DNA from: Salmonella enterica subsp. enterica serovar Typhimurium str. LT2
Lineage (GTDB): Bacteria > Pseudomonadota > Gammaproteobacteria > Enterobacterales > Enterobacteriaceae
Length of the DNA: 64,000 nucleotides
Direction: 5' to 3'
Assembly (NCBI RefSeq): GCF_000006945.2
Contig: NC_003197.2
Coordinates: 992,001 to 1,056,000, forward strand
Below the pieces are notes generated by a model. It was not told where the DNA came from. It saw only the letters and a list, made by a program, of their open reading frames with translations, and made no database searches. Shown here one piece after another: positions 1-12,461 of the stretch. A program made the translations under genes and the position numbers. Every line of letters begins with the position of its first letter. Position 1 is the first letter of the stretch.

Positions 1-118
1 CCTTTGGACGCCACCGTATACCTGGACGCAAATCCGGGTGGTGAGCCGGAAATGGTCGGTCAGCGTCGGGGCGATGTGGGTGACTTACACGACCACGTTT
101 GAACAGGTTGTCGTTTAG
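1..118 (+). CDS. Phage minor tail protein M (gpM), C-terminal end
   Basis: Only the last 38 codons are present, read in the frame that begins at base 2 and ends with TAG at 116-118. The tail of the product (WTPPY near the start, then FEQVV before the stop) closely resembles the C-terminus of lambda gpM, which belongs to the tail-tip complex. The next tail gene in lambda is L; here a cargo gene sits between M and L. The 5' part is outside the window. Confidence 0.8.
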   Translation, partial: LWTPPYTWTQIRVVSRKWSVSVGAMWVTYTTTFEQVVV

Positions 119-244
119 GATATCAATATGTTAAGTATTCTCCGTTTAGTATCGGTTTAGTTTTATTGAGGAACCATAGGGCTGTAAAGGAATCTATCAG
201 TCTGCACAAAATGTGCTTTTTAAGTATTTTAAAAAGGAGTTTTC

Positions 245-763
245 ATGAAGCAGGTTCTCATTGCAGTGTTGATAGTATCAGTAACAGGTGGTTTGGCTCA
301 GGCTGCTGGGGTAAAAAATACAGTATCGCTGGGTTATGCGTATACCGATCTTGGTGGCGCGTTGTCCGGTAATGCGAGAGGGCTGAATCTGAAATATAAC
401 GCGGAAGACCTGAACAGTGGTTTTGGTGGTATGGGATCTTTCACATTCACAACTGCAGACATTCAATCCTACTCTGGAGGCAAGGCCGGTGATATGGATT
501 ACTCGTCTTTTCTTGTGGGGCCTTCCTATCGATTTAATGAATATCTGAATGCTTATGTAATGGCAGGCCTGGGGCATGGTCATATTGACGATAAGCGTGA
601 TAACTCTGGAAAGAAGACCGGCTTTGCATACGGTGCAGGTGTTCAGATCAATCCTGTTGAAAATATCGCTATTAACGCTTCCTATGAATACAGTCGATTT
701 TCCGCTTATGACTCGAAAGTTAACGCGGGCACATGGGTATTGGGTGTGGGGTATAGTTTCTGA
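245..763 (+). CDS. Ail/Lom-family outer-membrane beta-barrel protein
   Basis: A 172-residue protein with a signal peptide (about residues 1-20, ending AQA) and the alternating hydrophobic strands, glycines and terminal aromatic residue (GVGYSF) of a small 8-stranded barrel. It belongs to the Ail/OmpX/Lom family, whose members are linked to adhesion, serum resistance or altered surface properties of lysogens. A strong AAGGAG lies just upstream of the ATG, and a rho-independent terminator follows at 804-827. It sits between tail genes M and L, whereas lambda lom lies after J. With its own terminator in the tail operon it looks like a moron (lysogen-expressed cargo). Ligand unknown. Confidence 0.85.
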   Translation: MKQVLIAVLIVSVTGGLAQAAGVKNTVSLGYAYTDLGGALSGNARGLNLKYNAEDLNSGFGGMGSFTFTTADIQSYSGGKAGDMDYSSFLVGPSYRFNEYLNAYVMAGLGHGHIDDKRDNSGKKTGFAYGAGVQINPVENIAINASYEYSRFSAYDSKVNAGTWVLGVGYSF

Positions 764-803
764 TTATTATTGCAATTTAATATTAATTTTTCCGTACTAT
801 GTA

Positions 804-827
804 AACCCTCCGATGCGAGGGTTTTTT
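804..827 (+). terminator. Terminator after the Lom-like gene
   Basis: A 5-bp stem (CCCTC/GAGGG) with a 6-base loop is followed by TTTTTT. It closes the inserted cargo gene; late phage transcription would have to read through it, as Q-type antitermination allows. Confidence 0.7.
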
Positions 828-894
828 GTAAGCTCCTTTGGGGCGTAATCAATGCCACTTGCTATGCACGTGGTTTTTTTTTACGGGAGAGGTC

Positions 895-1590
895 ATGCGG
901 GACATTCCACAGGATACGCTGAGCCAAACCACGAAAACCGAGCAGTCGGCCCGCATTGATTTGTGGGAAATCGACCTGACGGCCATTGGTGGCCAGCGTT
1001 ACTATTTTTCAAACGAACTGAATGAGAAGGGCGATCCGGTTACCTGGCAGGGGCGTAAGTATGACGCTTACCCGATACAGGGAACCGGCTTTGAGCTGTC
1101 AGGGAAAGGGACATCTGCACGACCAACGCTGGCGGTGTCGAACCTGTTTGGTATGGTCACGGGACTTGCGGAAGATGTGCAGAGCCTGGTCGGGGGCACA
1201 GTGGTCAGGCGTGTGGTGTATGCCCGTTTTCTTGATGCGGTGAATTTTACAGGTGGCAACCCGGAGGCCGATCCGGAACAGGAAGTGGTCAGCCGCTGGG
1301 TGATTGAACAGCTGTCGGAACTGAAAAAAACCACGGCGACCTTCGTGCTGGCCACGCCGACCGAAACGGACGGCAGCGTGTTTCCGGGGCGGACCATGCT
1401 GGCCGATGTCTGCAACTGGACCTACCGCTCTGATGAGTGCGGTTATGCCGGGCCACCCGTGGCGGATGAGTTTGACAAGCCCACAGCAGATCCGTCGAAG
1501 GACGCATGCAGCAAATGCCGTACCGGCTGCGAGCTGCGTGATAACCTGCCGCGCATCGGCTGCTTCCTCTCTATAAACCGCCTTTCCTGA
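895..1590 (+). CDS. Phage minor tail protein L (gpL)
   Basis: 231 residues, matching lambda gpL (232) in length and character. It is part of the tail-tip complex that joins the tail tube to the central fibre J. The C-terminal third carries a cysteine-rich module (cysteines in DVCNW, DECGY, a C-x2-C-x3-C cluster and IGCF); lambda gpL is known to bind a [4Fe-4S] cluster through conserved C-terminal cysteines. The start at 895 was chosen because GGGAGAGG precedes it and the protein then begins as expected; an in-frame upstream ATG at 838 would add 19 unrelated residues. Gene K follows after 11 bases. Confidence 0.88.
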   Translation: MRDIPQDTLSQTTKTEQSARIDLWEIDLTAIGGQRYYFSNELNEKGDPVTWQGRKYDAYPIQGTGFELSGKGTSARPTLAVSNLFGMVTGLAEDVQSLVGGTVVRRVVYARFLDAVNFTGGNPEADPEQEVVSRWVIEQLSELKKTTATFVLATPTETDGSVFPGRTMLADVCNWTYRSDECGYAGPPVADEFDKPTADPSKDACSKCRTGCELRDNLPRIGCFLSINRLS

Positions 1591-1601
1591 CGGAGAACAG
1601 T

Positions 1602-2336
1602 ATGGAAAAGACTATCCTGGTGCATGCCGCAGCGTGTGCACCGGCAGAATCGTGCGGCTATGTGGTGAACACGTCTGCAGGGGAACGGTATTTTCCCTGC
1701 CAGAATCTTTCCGCTGAACCGACGATGTATTTCCGGATGGCGCCGGAAGATTATTTGCGCGCGCAGGCGGCAGGTGACGTGGTGGCCCTGGTACACAGCC
1801 ATCCTGATGGTCTGCCGTTTCTCAGCGACGTCGATCGCCGCCTGCAGGTGCAAAGTGGCCTGCCGTGGTGGCTGGTCTGCCATGACCGGATATACACATT
1901 TCGCTGCGTGCCGTTCCTCACCGGGCGGGTATTTGAGCACGGTGTGACGGACTGTTACACCCTGTTCCGTGATGCGTACCATCTGGCCGGTATTGAGATG
2001 CCGGATTTTTCGCGGGGAGAGGACTGGTGGAAAAACGGCGAGAACCTGTATCTGGATAATCTGGAGGCGACAGGTTTTTACCGGGTGAGTGGTGAAGAGG
2101 CACAGTCCGGAGACATTCTGATTTGTTGTTTTGGTTCATCGGTTGCCAATCATGCCGCGATTTACTGTGGCAACGGCGAACTGCTGCACCATATTCCTGA
2201 TCAGCTCAGTAAACGCGAGAGGTATACCGACAAATGGCAACGCCGCACACACTCGATATGGCGACACCGGGCATGGCACGAGTCTGCCTTCACGGGGATT
2301 TACAACGATTTGGCCGCCGCTTTAGCTTCAGTATAA
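1602..2336 (+). CDS. Phage tail-tip assembly protein K (JAB/MPN plus NlpC/P60)
   Basis: 244 residues in two domains. The N-terminal half has a JAMM-type metal site (HSHPDG at residues 65-70, with Glu16 upstream). The C-terminal half is an NlpC/P60 cysteine peptidase with likely nucleophile Cys118 (in VTDCYTLF) and His184 (in VANHAAIYCG). Lambda gpK has this architecture and is needed for tail-tip assembly; the peptidase half is probably a cell-wall hydrolase used at DNA entry or in tail maturation. The last 103 bases overlap gene I in another frame, as in lambda. Confidence 0.88.
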   Translation: MEKTILVHAAACAPAESCGYVVNTSAGERYFPCQNLSAEPTMYFRMAPEDYLRAQAAGDVVALVHSHPDGLPFLSDVDRRLQVQSGLPWWLVCHDRIYTFRCVPFLTGRVFEHGVTDCYTLFRDAYHLAGIEMPDFSRGEDWWKNGENLYLDNLEATGFYRVSGEEAQSGDILICCFGSSVANHAAIYCGNGELLHHIPDQLSKRERYTDKWQRRTHSIWRHRAWHESAFTGIYNDLAAALASV

Positions 2337-2911
2337 AAACGGGGGCCGAGGCTATTTACGCGCTGGCCGTGCAGATACCGGGCTTCCGGCAGAAAATGAA
2401 CGAGGGCTGGTATCAGATACGCATCGCCGGTCAGGATGTGGATGAAACCAGCGTGTCAGCCCGTCTGCATGAGCCGCTGCCGGACGGGGCCATTATTCAT
2501 ATTGTCCCGCGTATTGCAGGGGCTGGAAAAGGTGGTCTGTTCCAGGTAGTGCTGGGTGCCGTGGCAATAGGCGCGTCATTTTTTACGGCCGGCGCTTCAA
2601 TGGCTGCCTGGGGGGCGGCGTTATCTGCCGGTGCTATTTCGGCATCCTCGGTCCTGTTTTCTATGGGGGCGGCCATGATGCTGGGTGGTGTGGCGCAGAT
2701 GCTGACGCCGCAGGCAAAAATTCCCTCGTCCCGGCAGACCGACAATGGCAAACAGAACACCTGGTTTTCGTCGCTGGACAACATGGTGGCCCAGGGTAAT
2801 GCCCTGCCCGTGCTGTACGGCGAAATGCTGGTTGGCTCCCGCACCATTTCACAGGAAATCAGCACCCGGGATGAAGGTGGCGGCGGGCAGGTGGTGATCA
2901 TCGGTCGATAA
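2234..2911 (+). CDS. Phage tail assembly protein I (gpI)
   Basis: 225 residues, similar to lambda gpI, a protein required for tail-tip assembly that is not clearly retained in the virion. There is an N-terminal ubiquitin-like segment, then a long Gly/Ala-rich hydrophobic stretch (about residues 100-155) that could insert in membrane, then a C-terminus rich in glycine. It starts inside gene K (103-base overlap) behind a GAGAGG ribosome binding site. In lambda, J follows directly; here an inverted sodC gene lies between I and J. Confidence 0.85.
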   Translation: MATPHTLDMATPGMARVCLHGDLQRFGRRFSFSIKTGAEAIYALAVQIPGFRQKMNEGWYQIRIAGQDVDETSVSARLHEPLPDGAIIHIVPRIAGAGKGGLFQVVLGAVAIGASFFTAGASMAAWGAALSAGAISASSVLFSMGAAMMLGGVAQMLTPQAKIPSSRQTDNGKQNTWFSSLDNMVAQGNALPVLYGEMLVGSRTISQEISTRDEGGGGQVVIIGR

Positions 2912-2964
2912 AACGAGCCGCCGGTCATGGACGGCCCGTGGAACAGTGCCTCACAGAGTGAATT

Positions 2965-3489
2965 TTATTTTATAACGCCACAGGCGATTCGTGCACCACC
3001 GCCCCCAAGCGGGTTGGGATGATCTTCATGGTTGTCACCGCCGGTATGGATCATGATGGCATGGCCTTTGACCTGACTGATTGATTTGAGGCGTGGGGCC
3101 AGAACCGGATAATCAGCGTTACCTGCCTGATTTACATACAGCGCCGGAAGATCACCGAGATGACCTTCAGGATTATACGGACCGAGATGTTTATTTGTGT
3201 GCTGAGGGTCAAGGTGCCCTCCGGCAGCAAGTGCTGCGACAGGTTTACCGTCCTTCATGCCAGCATCACAGCTTCCGTTCTCGTGGATATGAAACCCATG
3301 AATACCGGCTGGAAGTGAGGACAAATGTGGGGTGAATAACAAGCCATATTCTGTTTCGGTAATTGTAATATTGCCGATCTTTTGACCTGTGCCATTGGCA
3401 TTTACAAGGTTAACCGTTGCGTCGGTACTTGCTGCTGAGGCTGCACTACTGAATAAAAATACAGCAAGTGTCATTAACTTTTTGTTCAT
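2965..3489 (-). CDS. sodC: Periplasmic Cu/Zn superoxide dismutase (Fels-1 SodCIII type)
   Basis: 174 residues with a signal peptide (cleavage near AASA). It converts superoxide to peroxide and oxygen in the periplasm. Family signatures are clear: copper ligands in [11 protein letters not shown], the zinc-loop histidines and aspartate in [17 protein letters not shown] and GHLGDLP, and the C-terminal [12 protein letters not shown] with the disulfide cysteine. The sequence differs from the Gifsy-2 enzyme SodCI, fitting the Fels-1 copy. GGAG lies 7 bases before the ATG. The gene is antisense to the tail operon between I and J, a typical moron placement that avoids late-operon expression. Confidence 0.92.
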   Translation of the reverse strand: MNKKLMTLAVFLFSSAASAASTDATVNLVNANGTGQKIGNITITETEYGLLFTPHLSSLPAGIHGFHIHENGSCDAGMKDGKPVAALAAGGHLDPQHTNKHLGPYNPEGHLGDLPALYVNQAGNADYPVLAPRLKSISQVKGHAIMIHTGGDNHEDHPNPLGGGGARIACGVIK

Positions 3490-3587
3490 CTTAACTCCAT
3501 TGTTGTGGTTGTGGTTTTTATCAGGTTGATAGTAAAGACATTAAAGTCAAATTAATTCGATTGTTGTTATTGCTAATATCTATTGAT

Positions 3588-3614
3588 GACAAACCGCCTC
3601 TGGGCGGTTTTGTC
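3588..3614. terminator. Hairpin between sodC and J
   Basis: Complementary arms GACAAACCGCC and GGCGGTTTTGTC enclose a 4-base loop, giving a stem of at least 8 bp. The T-run is short on both strands, so terminator function is possible but not certain. It lies 20 bases before the J start codon. Confidence 0.45.
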
Positions 3615-3633
3615 GTTTCAGAGGGAACAGATT

Positions 3634-6600
3634 ATGGGTAAGGGTGGTGGCAGCAGTAAGACGCCGCATGAGGCTCCTGACGACCTGAAATCCAGTCAGA
3701 TGCTGACCGTTGTTGATGCCATTTGCGAGGGGCCGATCGAAGGCCCGGTGGACGGGCTGAAAAGTGTCAGAATAAACAAAACCCCGGTCCTCGACAGTGA
3801 CGGTAACGCGATGGTTCACGGTGTCACCGTGGTTTACCGCGTGGGCGAGGATGAGCAGTCTGCGATGGAGGGGTTTGAAGATTCCGGCGCTGAAACCCTG
3901 CTGGGTGTGGAGGTCAAAAAGTCAGAGCCGGTGACCCGCACCATTACCACCAAAACGGTGGACCGCCTGCGCTTTACCTTTGGTGTGCAGTCGCTGGTCA
4001 GTACCAGTACCAAAGGCGACCGCAACCCGACCAGTGTACAGATGCTGATCCAGTTTCGCCGTGATGGCCAGTGGCAGGTGGAACGGGATATTACCATTAC
4101 GGGTAAAACGACCACGCAGTTTCTGGCGTCCGTGGTGATCGATGATTTGCCGCCCCGGCCGTTTGAAGTCCGCATGATGCGCATCACTGATGACAGTACG
4201 TCAGACCTGCTGCAGAACAAAACGGTGTGGTCGGGCTATACCGAAATCATTGATGTGAAACAGTGCTACCCGAACACCGCTGTTATCGGGGTAAAAGTGG
4301 ATGCGGAACAGTTTGGCAGCCAGCAGGTCACGCGAAACTACCTTCTGCGCGGGCGTATTGTGCCGGTCCCGTCGAATTACGATCCGGTAAAACGGACATA
4401 TACGGGAATATGGGACGGGACGTTTAAACCTGCCTGGACAGATAATCCGGCCTGGTGTGTGCTGGATATGCTGACTCACCCGCGCTATGGCATGGGAAAC
4501 CGCATTGGTGTTGCCGATGTGGACAAGTGGGCGCTGTATGCCATTGCGCAATACTGTGATCAGCCCGTTCCGGACGGCTTCGGCGGGACAGAGCCGCGCA
4601 TCACCTGCAATGCGTATCTGACGGACCAGCGTAAAGCGTGGGACGTGCTGGGGGATTTCTGTTCCCTGATGCGCTGCATGCCAGTGTGGAACGGCAGTAC
4701 CCTGACGTTTGTGCAGGACCGGCCCAGCGATAAAGTCTGGACCTACACGCAGAGCAATGTGGTGATGCCCGCTGATGGAGCGCCATTCGTCTACAGCTTC
4801 AGCGCGCTGAAAGAGCGCCATAATGCCGCCGAGGTCCGCTACACCGACCCGAACAACGGCTGGGAAACCTCCACCGAACTGGTGGAAAATGACGCTGCCA
4901 TCCGGCGCTACGGGCGCAACGTCCTTAAAATGGATGCGTTCGCCTGTACCAGTCGTGGGCAGGCGCACCGCGCAGGACTGTGGGCCATCACCACCGAATT
5001 ACTGGAAACGCAGACGGTGGATTTTTCCGTGGGGGCAGAAGGGCTGCGTCACGTTCCCGGCGATATCATCGAGGTCTGTGACAGTGATTATGCCGGCGTG
5101 ACCGTTGGCGGACGCGTCCTGTCAGTCGACAGCCTTTCCCGTACGCTTACGCTGGATCGTGAGGTGGATATACCGGCAGGCGGCAATGTGGTGCTGAACC
5201 TGGTGGGCAGTAATGGCCAGCCTGTTACCGTCGCGGTCACCGCGCACCCCGCCCCGGACCGCGTTACCGTCAGCCAGTTACCCGATGGCGTGGCGGCGTA
5301 CAGCGTGTGGGGGCTGAAATTACCGGACCTGCGCCAGCGCCTGTTTCGCTGCGTGGCTATACGGGAAAACGATGACGGAACGTATGCCATCACCGCTGTG
5401 CAGCATGTCCCGGAGAAAGAGAGCATCGTGGACAACGGAGCGAAGTTTGACCCGTTGCCCGGAACCAGCATCACGAATACACCGCCCGCCGTGCAGCATC
5501 TCACTACGGAGATTCTGGCAGAAGAGGGACAGTATCAGGCGCGGGCGCGCTGGGATACCCCGCGCGTGGTGAAGGGGGTTAACTTCTCCCTGCGCCTGAC
5601 AGTGAAAGCGGAAGATGACAGCGACCGCCTGGCCAGCAGCCTGACCCTGACCGAAACGGAGCATACCTTCCGCAACCTGACGCCGGGGCGCTACACCCTG
5701 TCCGTCAGGGCGGTGAACAGCCAGGGACAACAGGGAGACCCGGCCAGCACACAGTTCAGCATCTCCGCGCCGGCGGCACCATCATTTATCGAACTCACCC
5801 CTGGCTATTTCCAGATTACAGCCACACCGCGTCAGGCGGTATACGACCCGACGGTGCAGTATGAGTTCTGGTTTTCAGACGCGCAGATTACGGATATCCA
5901 TCAGGTGGAAAACGCCGCACGATATCTGGGAACAGCGCTGTACTGGATAGCGGCCAGCGTGAATATCAGGCCCGGCAGGGATTACTATTTTTATATCCGG
6001 GCGGTAAATCGGGTCGGTAAATCCGCATTCGTGGAGGCGACCGGGCAGGCCAGCAACGATGCCGCAGGCTATCTGGATTTTTTCAAAGGGCAGATAACTG
6101 AAAGTCACCTGGGTAAGGAGCTGCTGGAAAAAGTAGATCTGACGGAGGATAACGCCAGCAAACTGCAGCAGTTTTCGAAGGAGTGGCAGGACGCGAACGG
6201 TAAGTGGAATGCCATGTGGGGCGTCAAAATAGAGCAAACCGAGGACGGCAGGCATTATGTGGCTGGTCTGGGCCTGAGCATGGAGGATACGCCGGACGGG
6301 AAGATAAGCCAGTTTCTGGTAGCAGCGGACCGCATTGCATTCATTAACCCGCAAAACGGAAACCAGACGCCCGGATTCGTCATGCAGGGTGATCAGATAT
6401 TCATGAACGAGGCATTCCTGAAATACCTGAGCGCGCCGACCATCACCAGTGGCGGGAATCCTCCTGCGTTTTCCCTGACGCCGGACGGTCGTCTTACTGC
6501 GAAAAATGCGGACATCAGTGGGCATATTAATGCTATTTCGGGGGCGCTGAATAACGTCGTTATTGCTGAGGACTGCACGATTCAGGGGACGTTGCGGGCC

Positions 6601-7029
6601 GAACGTATCCTCGGCGATATAGTCAAAGCGGTGGGTAAAGAGTTCCCGTATTTCAGGGAGCCAGCCACCGGAGCAAAGCGTTACGCCAGTGGCACACTGA
6701 CCGTTCAGATAGATGACGACCAGTCATTTGACCGCCAGATTATTATCCCCCCCATCAATTTTCAGGGGAGTTATTACGGACGCAATGATACGTGGGATAC
6801 GTGTACGCTGGAAGTGCGCCGCAATGGCGCGCTGATTTACAGCGGAACGAGCAGCAGCGTTCCTGAGTCATACGGCGCCACGCTGGATATGCCCGCCGGA
6901 GGCGGCATTGTCACACTGACATTTAGTGTCAGTACCAGGGGGAACAGCACAGGATGGCCGAATTCCAGAATAAGCGATCTGATTCTGATGGTTGTTAAAA
7001 AATCCACTGCAGGGATTCGTATCAGTTAA
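3634..7029 (+). CDS. Phage tail host-specificity protein J
   Basis: 1131 residues, the same size as lambda gpJ (1132) and closely similar for most of its length. It is the central tail-tip fibre whose C-terminus binds the outer-membrane receptor. Conserved blocks include the N-terminal [17 protein letters not shown] and [15 protein letters not shown] regions, fibronectin type III-like domains around residues 620-820, and the DUF1983-like stretch. The last 130 or so residues depart from lambda J, as expected for a receptor-binding tip directed at another porin. The start at 3634 (MGKGGG) matches lambda J; an in-frame ATG at 3583 would run through the upstream hairpin. Confidence 0.93.
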   Translation: MGKGGGSSKTPHEAPDDLKSSQMLTVVDAICEGPIEGPVDGLKSVRINKTPVLDSDGNAMVHGVTVVYRVGEDEQSAMEGFEDSGAETLLGVEVKKSEPVTRTITTKTVDRLRFTFGVQSLVSTSTKGDRNPTSVQMLIQFRRDGQWQVERDITITGKTTTQFLASVVIDDLPPRPFEVRMMRITDDSTSDLLQNKTVWSGYTEIIDVKQCYPNTAVIGVKVDAEQFGSQQVTRNYLLRGRIVPVPSNYDPVKRTYTGIWDGTFKPAWTDNPAWCVLDMLTHPRYGMGNRIGVADVDKWALYAIAQYCDQPVPDGFGGTEPRITCNAYLTDQRKAWDVLGDFCSLMRCMPVWNGSTLTFVQDRPSDKVWTYTQSNVVMPADGAPFVYSFSALKERHNAAEVRYTDPNNGWETSTELVENDAAIRRYGRNVLKMDAFACTSRGQAHRAGLWAITTELLETQTVDFSVGAEGLRHVPGDIIEVCDSDYAGVTVGGRVLSVDSLSRTLTLDREVDIPAGGNVVLNLVGSNGQPVTVAVTAHPAPDRVTVSQLPDGVAAYSVWGLKLPDLRQRLFRCVAIRENDDGTYAITAVQHVPEKESIVDNGAKFDPLPGTSITNTPPAVQHLTTEILAEEGQYQARARWDTPRVVKGVNFSLRLTVKAEDDSDRLASSLTLTETEHTFRNLTPGRYTLSVRAVNSQGQQGDPASTQFSISAPAAPSFIELTPGYFQITATPRQAVYDPTVQYEFWFSDAQITDIHQVENAARYLGTALYWIAASVNIRPGRDYYFYIRAVNRVGKSAFVEATGQASNDAAGYLDFFKGQITESHLGKELLEKVDLTEDNASKLQQFSKEWQDANGKWNAMWGVKIEQTEDGRHYVAGLGLSMEDTPDGKISQFLVAADRIAFINPQNGNQTPGFVMQGDQIFMNEAFLKYLSAPTITSGGNPPAFSLTPDGRLTAKNADISGHINAISGALNNVVIAEDCTIQGTLRAERILGDIVKAVGKEFPYFREPATGAKRYASGTLTVQIDDDQSFDRQIIIPPINFQGSYYGRNDTWDTCTLEVRRNGALIYSGTSSSVPESYGATLDMPAGGGIVTLTFSVSTRGNSTGWPNSRISDLILMVVKKSTAGIRIS

Positions 7030-7037
7030 ATCATTAA

Positions 7038-9444
<2,407 letters not shown>

Positions 9445-9445
<1 letters not shown>

Positions 9446-10020
9446 TGCCTTTTAAAATGAGCAGCAAAGCGCAGACTATTAAAATTTTCAATCTGCGTTC
9501 AGATACAAACGAATTTATTGGGGCAGGTGATGCGTATATCCCGCCGCACACTGGATTACCGGCAAACTGTACTGATATAGCCCCTCCTGATATTCCCTCC
9601 AGTCATATTGCTGTATTTGACGCTGAAACCCAGACGTGGAACCTGAAAGAAGACCATCGCGGAGAAACGGTATACGACACAACAACCGGTAATCAGATGT
9701 ATATCTCCGAACCCGGCCCGTTGCCCGAAAATGTCACATCAGTTTCACCAGGTGGTGGATACAAAAAATGGGATAGTAAGGCTAAGGCCTGGGTGAATGA
9801 TGAAGGTGCGGAGGTTGCAGCCAGACTTCGTGAAGCTGAAGGAACCAAAAGCCGTCTTTTGCAAATGGCATCGGGGAAAATTGCGCCGCTTCAGGATGCG
9901 GTTGATCTTGGAATTGCAACAGATGATGAAAAAGCGCAGCTCGACGAATGGAAAAAATACAGGGTACTGGTAAACCGGGTTGATACCTCAAATCCTGATT
10001 GGCCGGAACAACCAGTCTGA
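9445..10020 (+). CDS. Tail fibre assembly chaperone (Tfa-like)
   Basis: 191 residues of the Tfa/gpU family, which helps side fibres fold and trimerise. The C-terminal half carries the usual family block: [12 protein letters not shown], then [33 protein letters not shown] and a final WPEQP. It overlaps the fibre stop codon by one base, so translation is probably coupled. A strong hairpin with a T-run follows and separates it from nanH on the other strand. Confidence 0.88.
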
Positions 10021-10028
10021 TAAAAAAT

Positions 10029-10085
10029 ATAGCTATGTAGTAGAGACTGCTGCTATATGTTATATAGCAGCAATGGCTATTTTTT
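10029..10085. terminator. Terminator between tfa and nanH
   Basis: A perfect 10-bp stem (10049-10058 with 10062-10071, loop GTT) is nested in an outer 5-bp pairing (10029-10033 with 10076-10080) and followed by six T residues at 10080-10085. It is placed to end transcription of the convergent tfa and nanH genes. Confidence 0.7.
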
Positions 10086-10090
10086 GATGT

Positions 10091-11353
<1,263 letters not shown>

Positions 11354-11530
11354 TTATGTGACGAGTAGCACAGAAGAGTCTTTTTGAGGTAATTCTTATC
11401 AAAAAGTTAGTACAGTAATTAAATGATGATTAATCATTTCATCAACTCGTTAAAGAATCGAACCAGCAGTTGACCATTATTTATGACGTGTGGCTGTCGA
11501 CACTGTACAGAAATTTCCCGGCTAATTTGA

Positions 11531-11722
11531 GATATTGGGGCCAACCGTAAAAATGATTCCACCAAAAAGATCGTTAAAGTCCCTACCGATAGCTTCGAGC
11601 TGACGTCTCCACGCGATTGCAATGGCACTTTGCATCCTTCGGTTAGTGTAAAACACCACGCAACGCTGTCCGACGAAATTGAACGCAAGGTTATTCTTCT
11701 GTTCGGGCAGGGAAGATACTGA
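11531..11722 (+). pseudogene. IS256-family (Mutator) transposase fragment
   Basis: The reading frame from 11531 to the TGA at 11720-11722 encodes about 63 residues that resemble the N-terminal part of IS256-type transposases: an asparagine/lysine start, KK-x-V-K, ELTSPRDCNGT, and KHHATLSDEIERKVILLF. This is the segment that normally precedes the DDE catalytic core. No start codon or catalytic core is present and the frame ends abruptly, so it is a dead remnant. It indicates past transposition near the phage end. The opposite-strand ORF here is a shadow. Confidence 0.6.
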
Positions 11723-11724
11723 TG

Positions 11725-11829
11725 CTATTTGCCTCTCCTGTCCATGTGCTCATCAGCAATAACGAGCAGGATAATAATTAGTGCCAAAATAAAACAAACT
11801 CCAGTCATAATAAGCGCAAATCTGTCCAT
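11725..11829 (-). CDS. 34-residue single-pass membrane peptide
   Basis: The peptide begins MDRFALIM, has one very hydrophobic helix (about residues 4-25, Ile/Leu/Val-rich) and ends in a charged tail (ADEHMDRRGK). That is the form of small inner-membrane regulators and of some type I toxins; I do not recognise a named family. The ribosome binding site is weak (GAG about 9 bases upstream). It lies 73 bases downstream of a second small membrane peptide on the same strand, which argues for a shared transcript. It is too short for routine gene calling, so the call rests on composition and context. Confidence 0.45.
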   Translation of the reverse strand: MDRFALIMTGVCFILALIIILLVIADEHMDRRGK

Positions 11830-11902
11830 GGTTCGTACTCTAAAAAAACTGGGGGTAGACTGGTCTGAGATACCGATATGGATAGATCATTTGACAGCCC
11901 TT

Positions 11903-12004
11903 TTAGCGTTTAAATATATGGCATATGACAGTGTACAGTATGATGCCAAAGATGATGATAACTACTGTACTAATAAGAATAATCCAGTCTGCCTGCGTCA
12001 TCAT
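11903..12004 (-). CDS. 33-residue single-pass membrane peptide
   Basis: The product starts MMTQADW, continues with a long helix of Ile, Val, Leu and Phe (about residues 8-29) and ends with basic residues (HIFKR), which predicts N-out/C-in insertion. An AGGTGG motif lies 5 bases upstream of the first ATG at 12004, a good ribosome binding site. A longer frame reaching to 12274 is open, but the internal start has the signal and the compact hydrophobic product. It pairs with the similar-sized membrane peptide at 11725-11829. Function unknown; a type I toxin-like or regulatory membrane peptide is possible. Confidence 0.5.
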   Translation of the reverse strand: MMTQADWIILISTVVIIIFGIILYTVICHIFKR

Positions 12005-12162
12005 TAAATCCACCTGGATTGTTAAAAAATCCCATCCGCAGTTGCCTGGATGAGGGGTAAAGTTAAAACCACAGTAGTTTAAGGATTGAAAACTTATTGT
12101 AGCTATCAAATGATATTGTGGTAAGTAAGTCTCTCTACGTTGAATTGTTGCAGTATAATAGA

Positions 12163-12384
12163 TTACGGGGATATGTTTGTTTTTTTTAAATAAAACCGAC
12201 TGAGTACTGACAACAATTTTTTTCGTTTTTGCCTTGCTTTTCTCAGGCATAAACTTCGACGTCTGGATACCCATAACTTATCTGATTGATTTGTACATTG
12301 ATTTAACACAATAAGCCAGCGTGAAGCTACACGGTGGTATAAACATGCCTTTTCGAGGGATTCTGCCTTTTCATCTTTTACCAT
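12163..12384 (-). CDS. PerC-like transcriptional regulator
   Basis: 73 residues beginning MVKDEKAESLEKACLYHRVASRWLIVL in two overlapping stretches that match the PerC family pattern (acidic/lysine start, LE-x-x-G/A-x-x-RRAA-x-RW, then REW/KLW-x-x-x-R-x-x-C). PerC proteins activate virulence genes in EPEC/EHEC and are common in lambdoid phages. AGGAG sits 7 bases before the ATG. The basic C-terminus (RKARQKRKK) is shorter than in many homologues. It is the first gene on the strand that then carries the two membrane peptides, so it may control or share their transcript. Family assignment is by eye. Confidence 0.6.
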   Translation of the reverse strand: MVKDEKAESLEKACLYHRVASRWLIVLNQCTNQSDKLWVSRRRSLCLRKARQKRKKLLSVLSRFYLKKTNISP

Positions 12385-12439
12385 AGTAAAGCTCCTTTCG
12401 ACGAACTGAATTTAGCAAGGAGAATGTTGTGATATATGC

Positions 12440-12461
12440 AAAAAAAGCCCACAGGGTGGGC
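12440..12461 (-). terminator. Terminator on the minus strand upstream of the PerC-like gene
   Basis: A GCCCAC/GTGGGC stem with a 3-base loop is followed on the minus strand by seven T residues (the A-run at 12440-12446 on the plus strand). No gene on the minus strand between here and ybjQ explains it, so it may end a small RNA or a lost gene. Confidence 0.6.

Noticed and set aside
4201..4968. 255-codon ORF antisense to J
   Set aside because: Shadow frame with no start signal, inside a conserved phage gene.
11434..11688. 84-codon ORF on the minus strand
   Set aside because: Antisense to the IS256 transposase remnant, which explains the region better.
11838..12007. Plus-strand ORF (92 codons from 11729)
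   Set aside because: Complement of the two membrane-peptide genes; product has no hydrophobic or domain structure.
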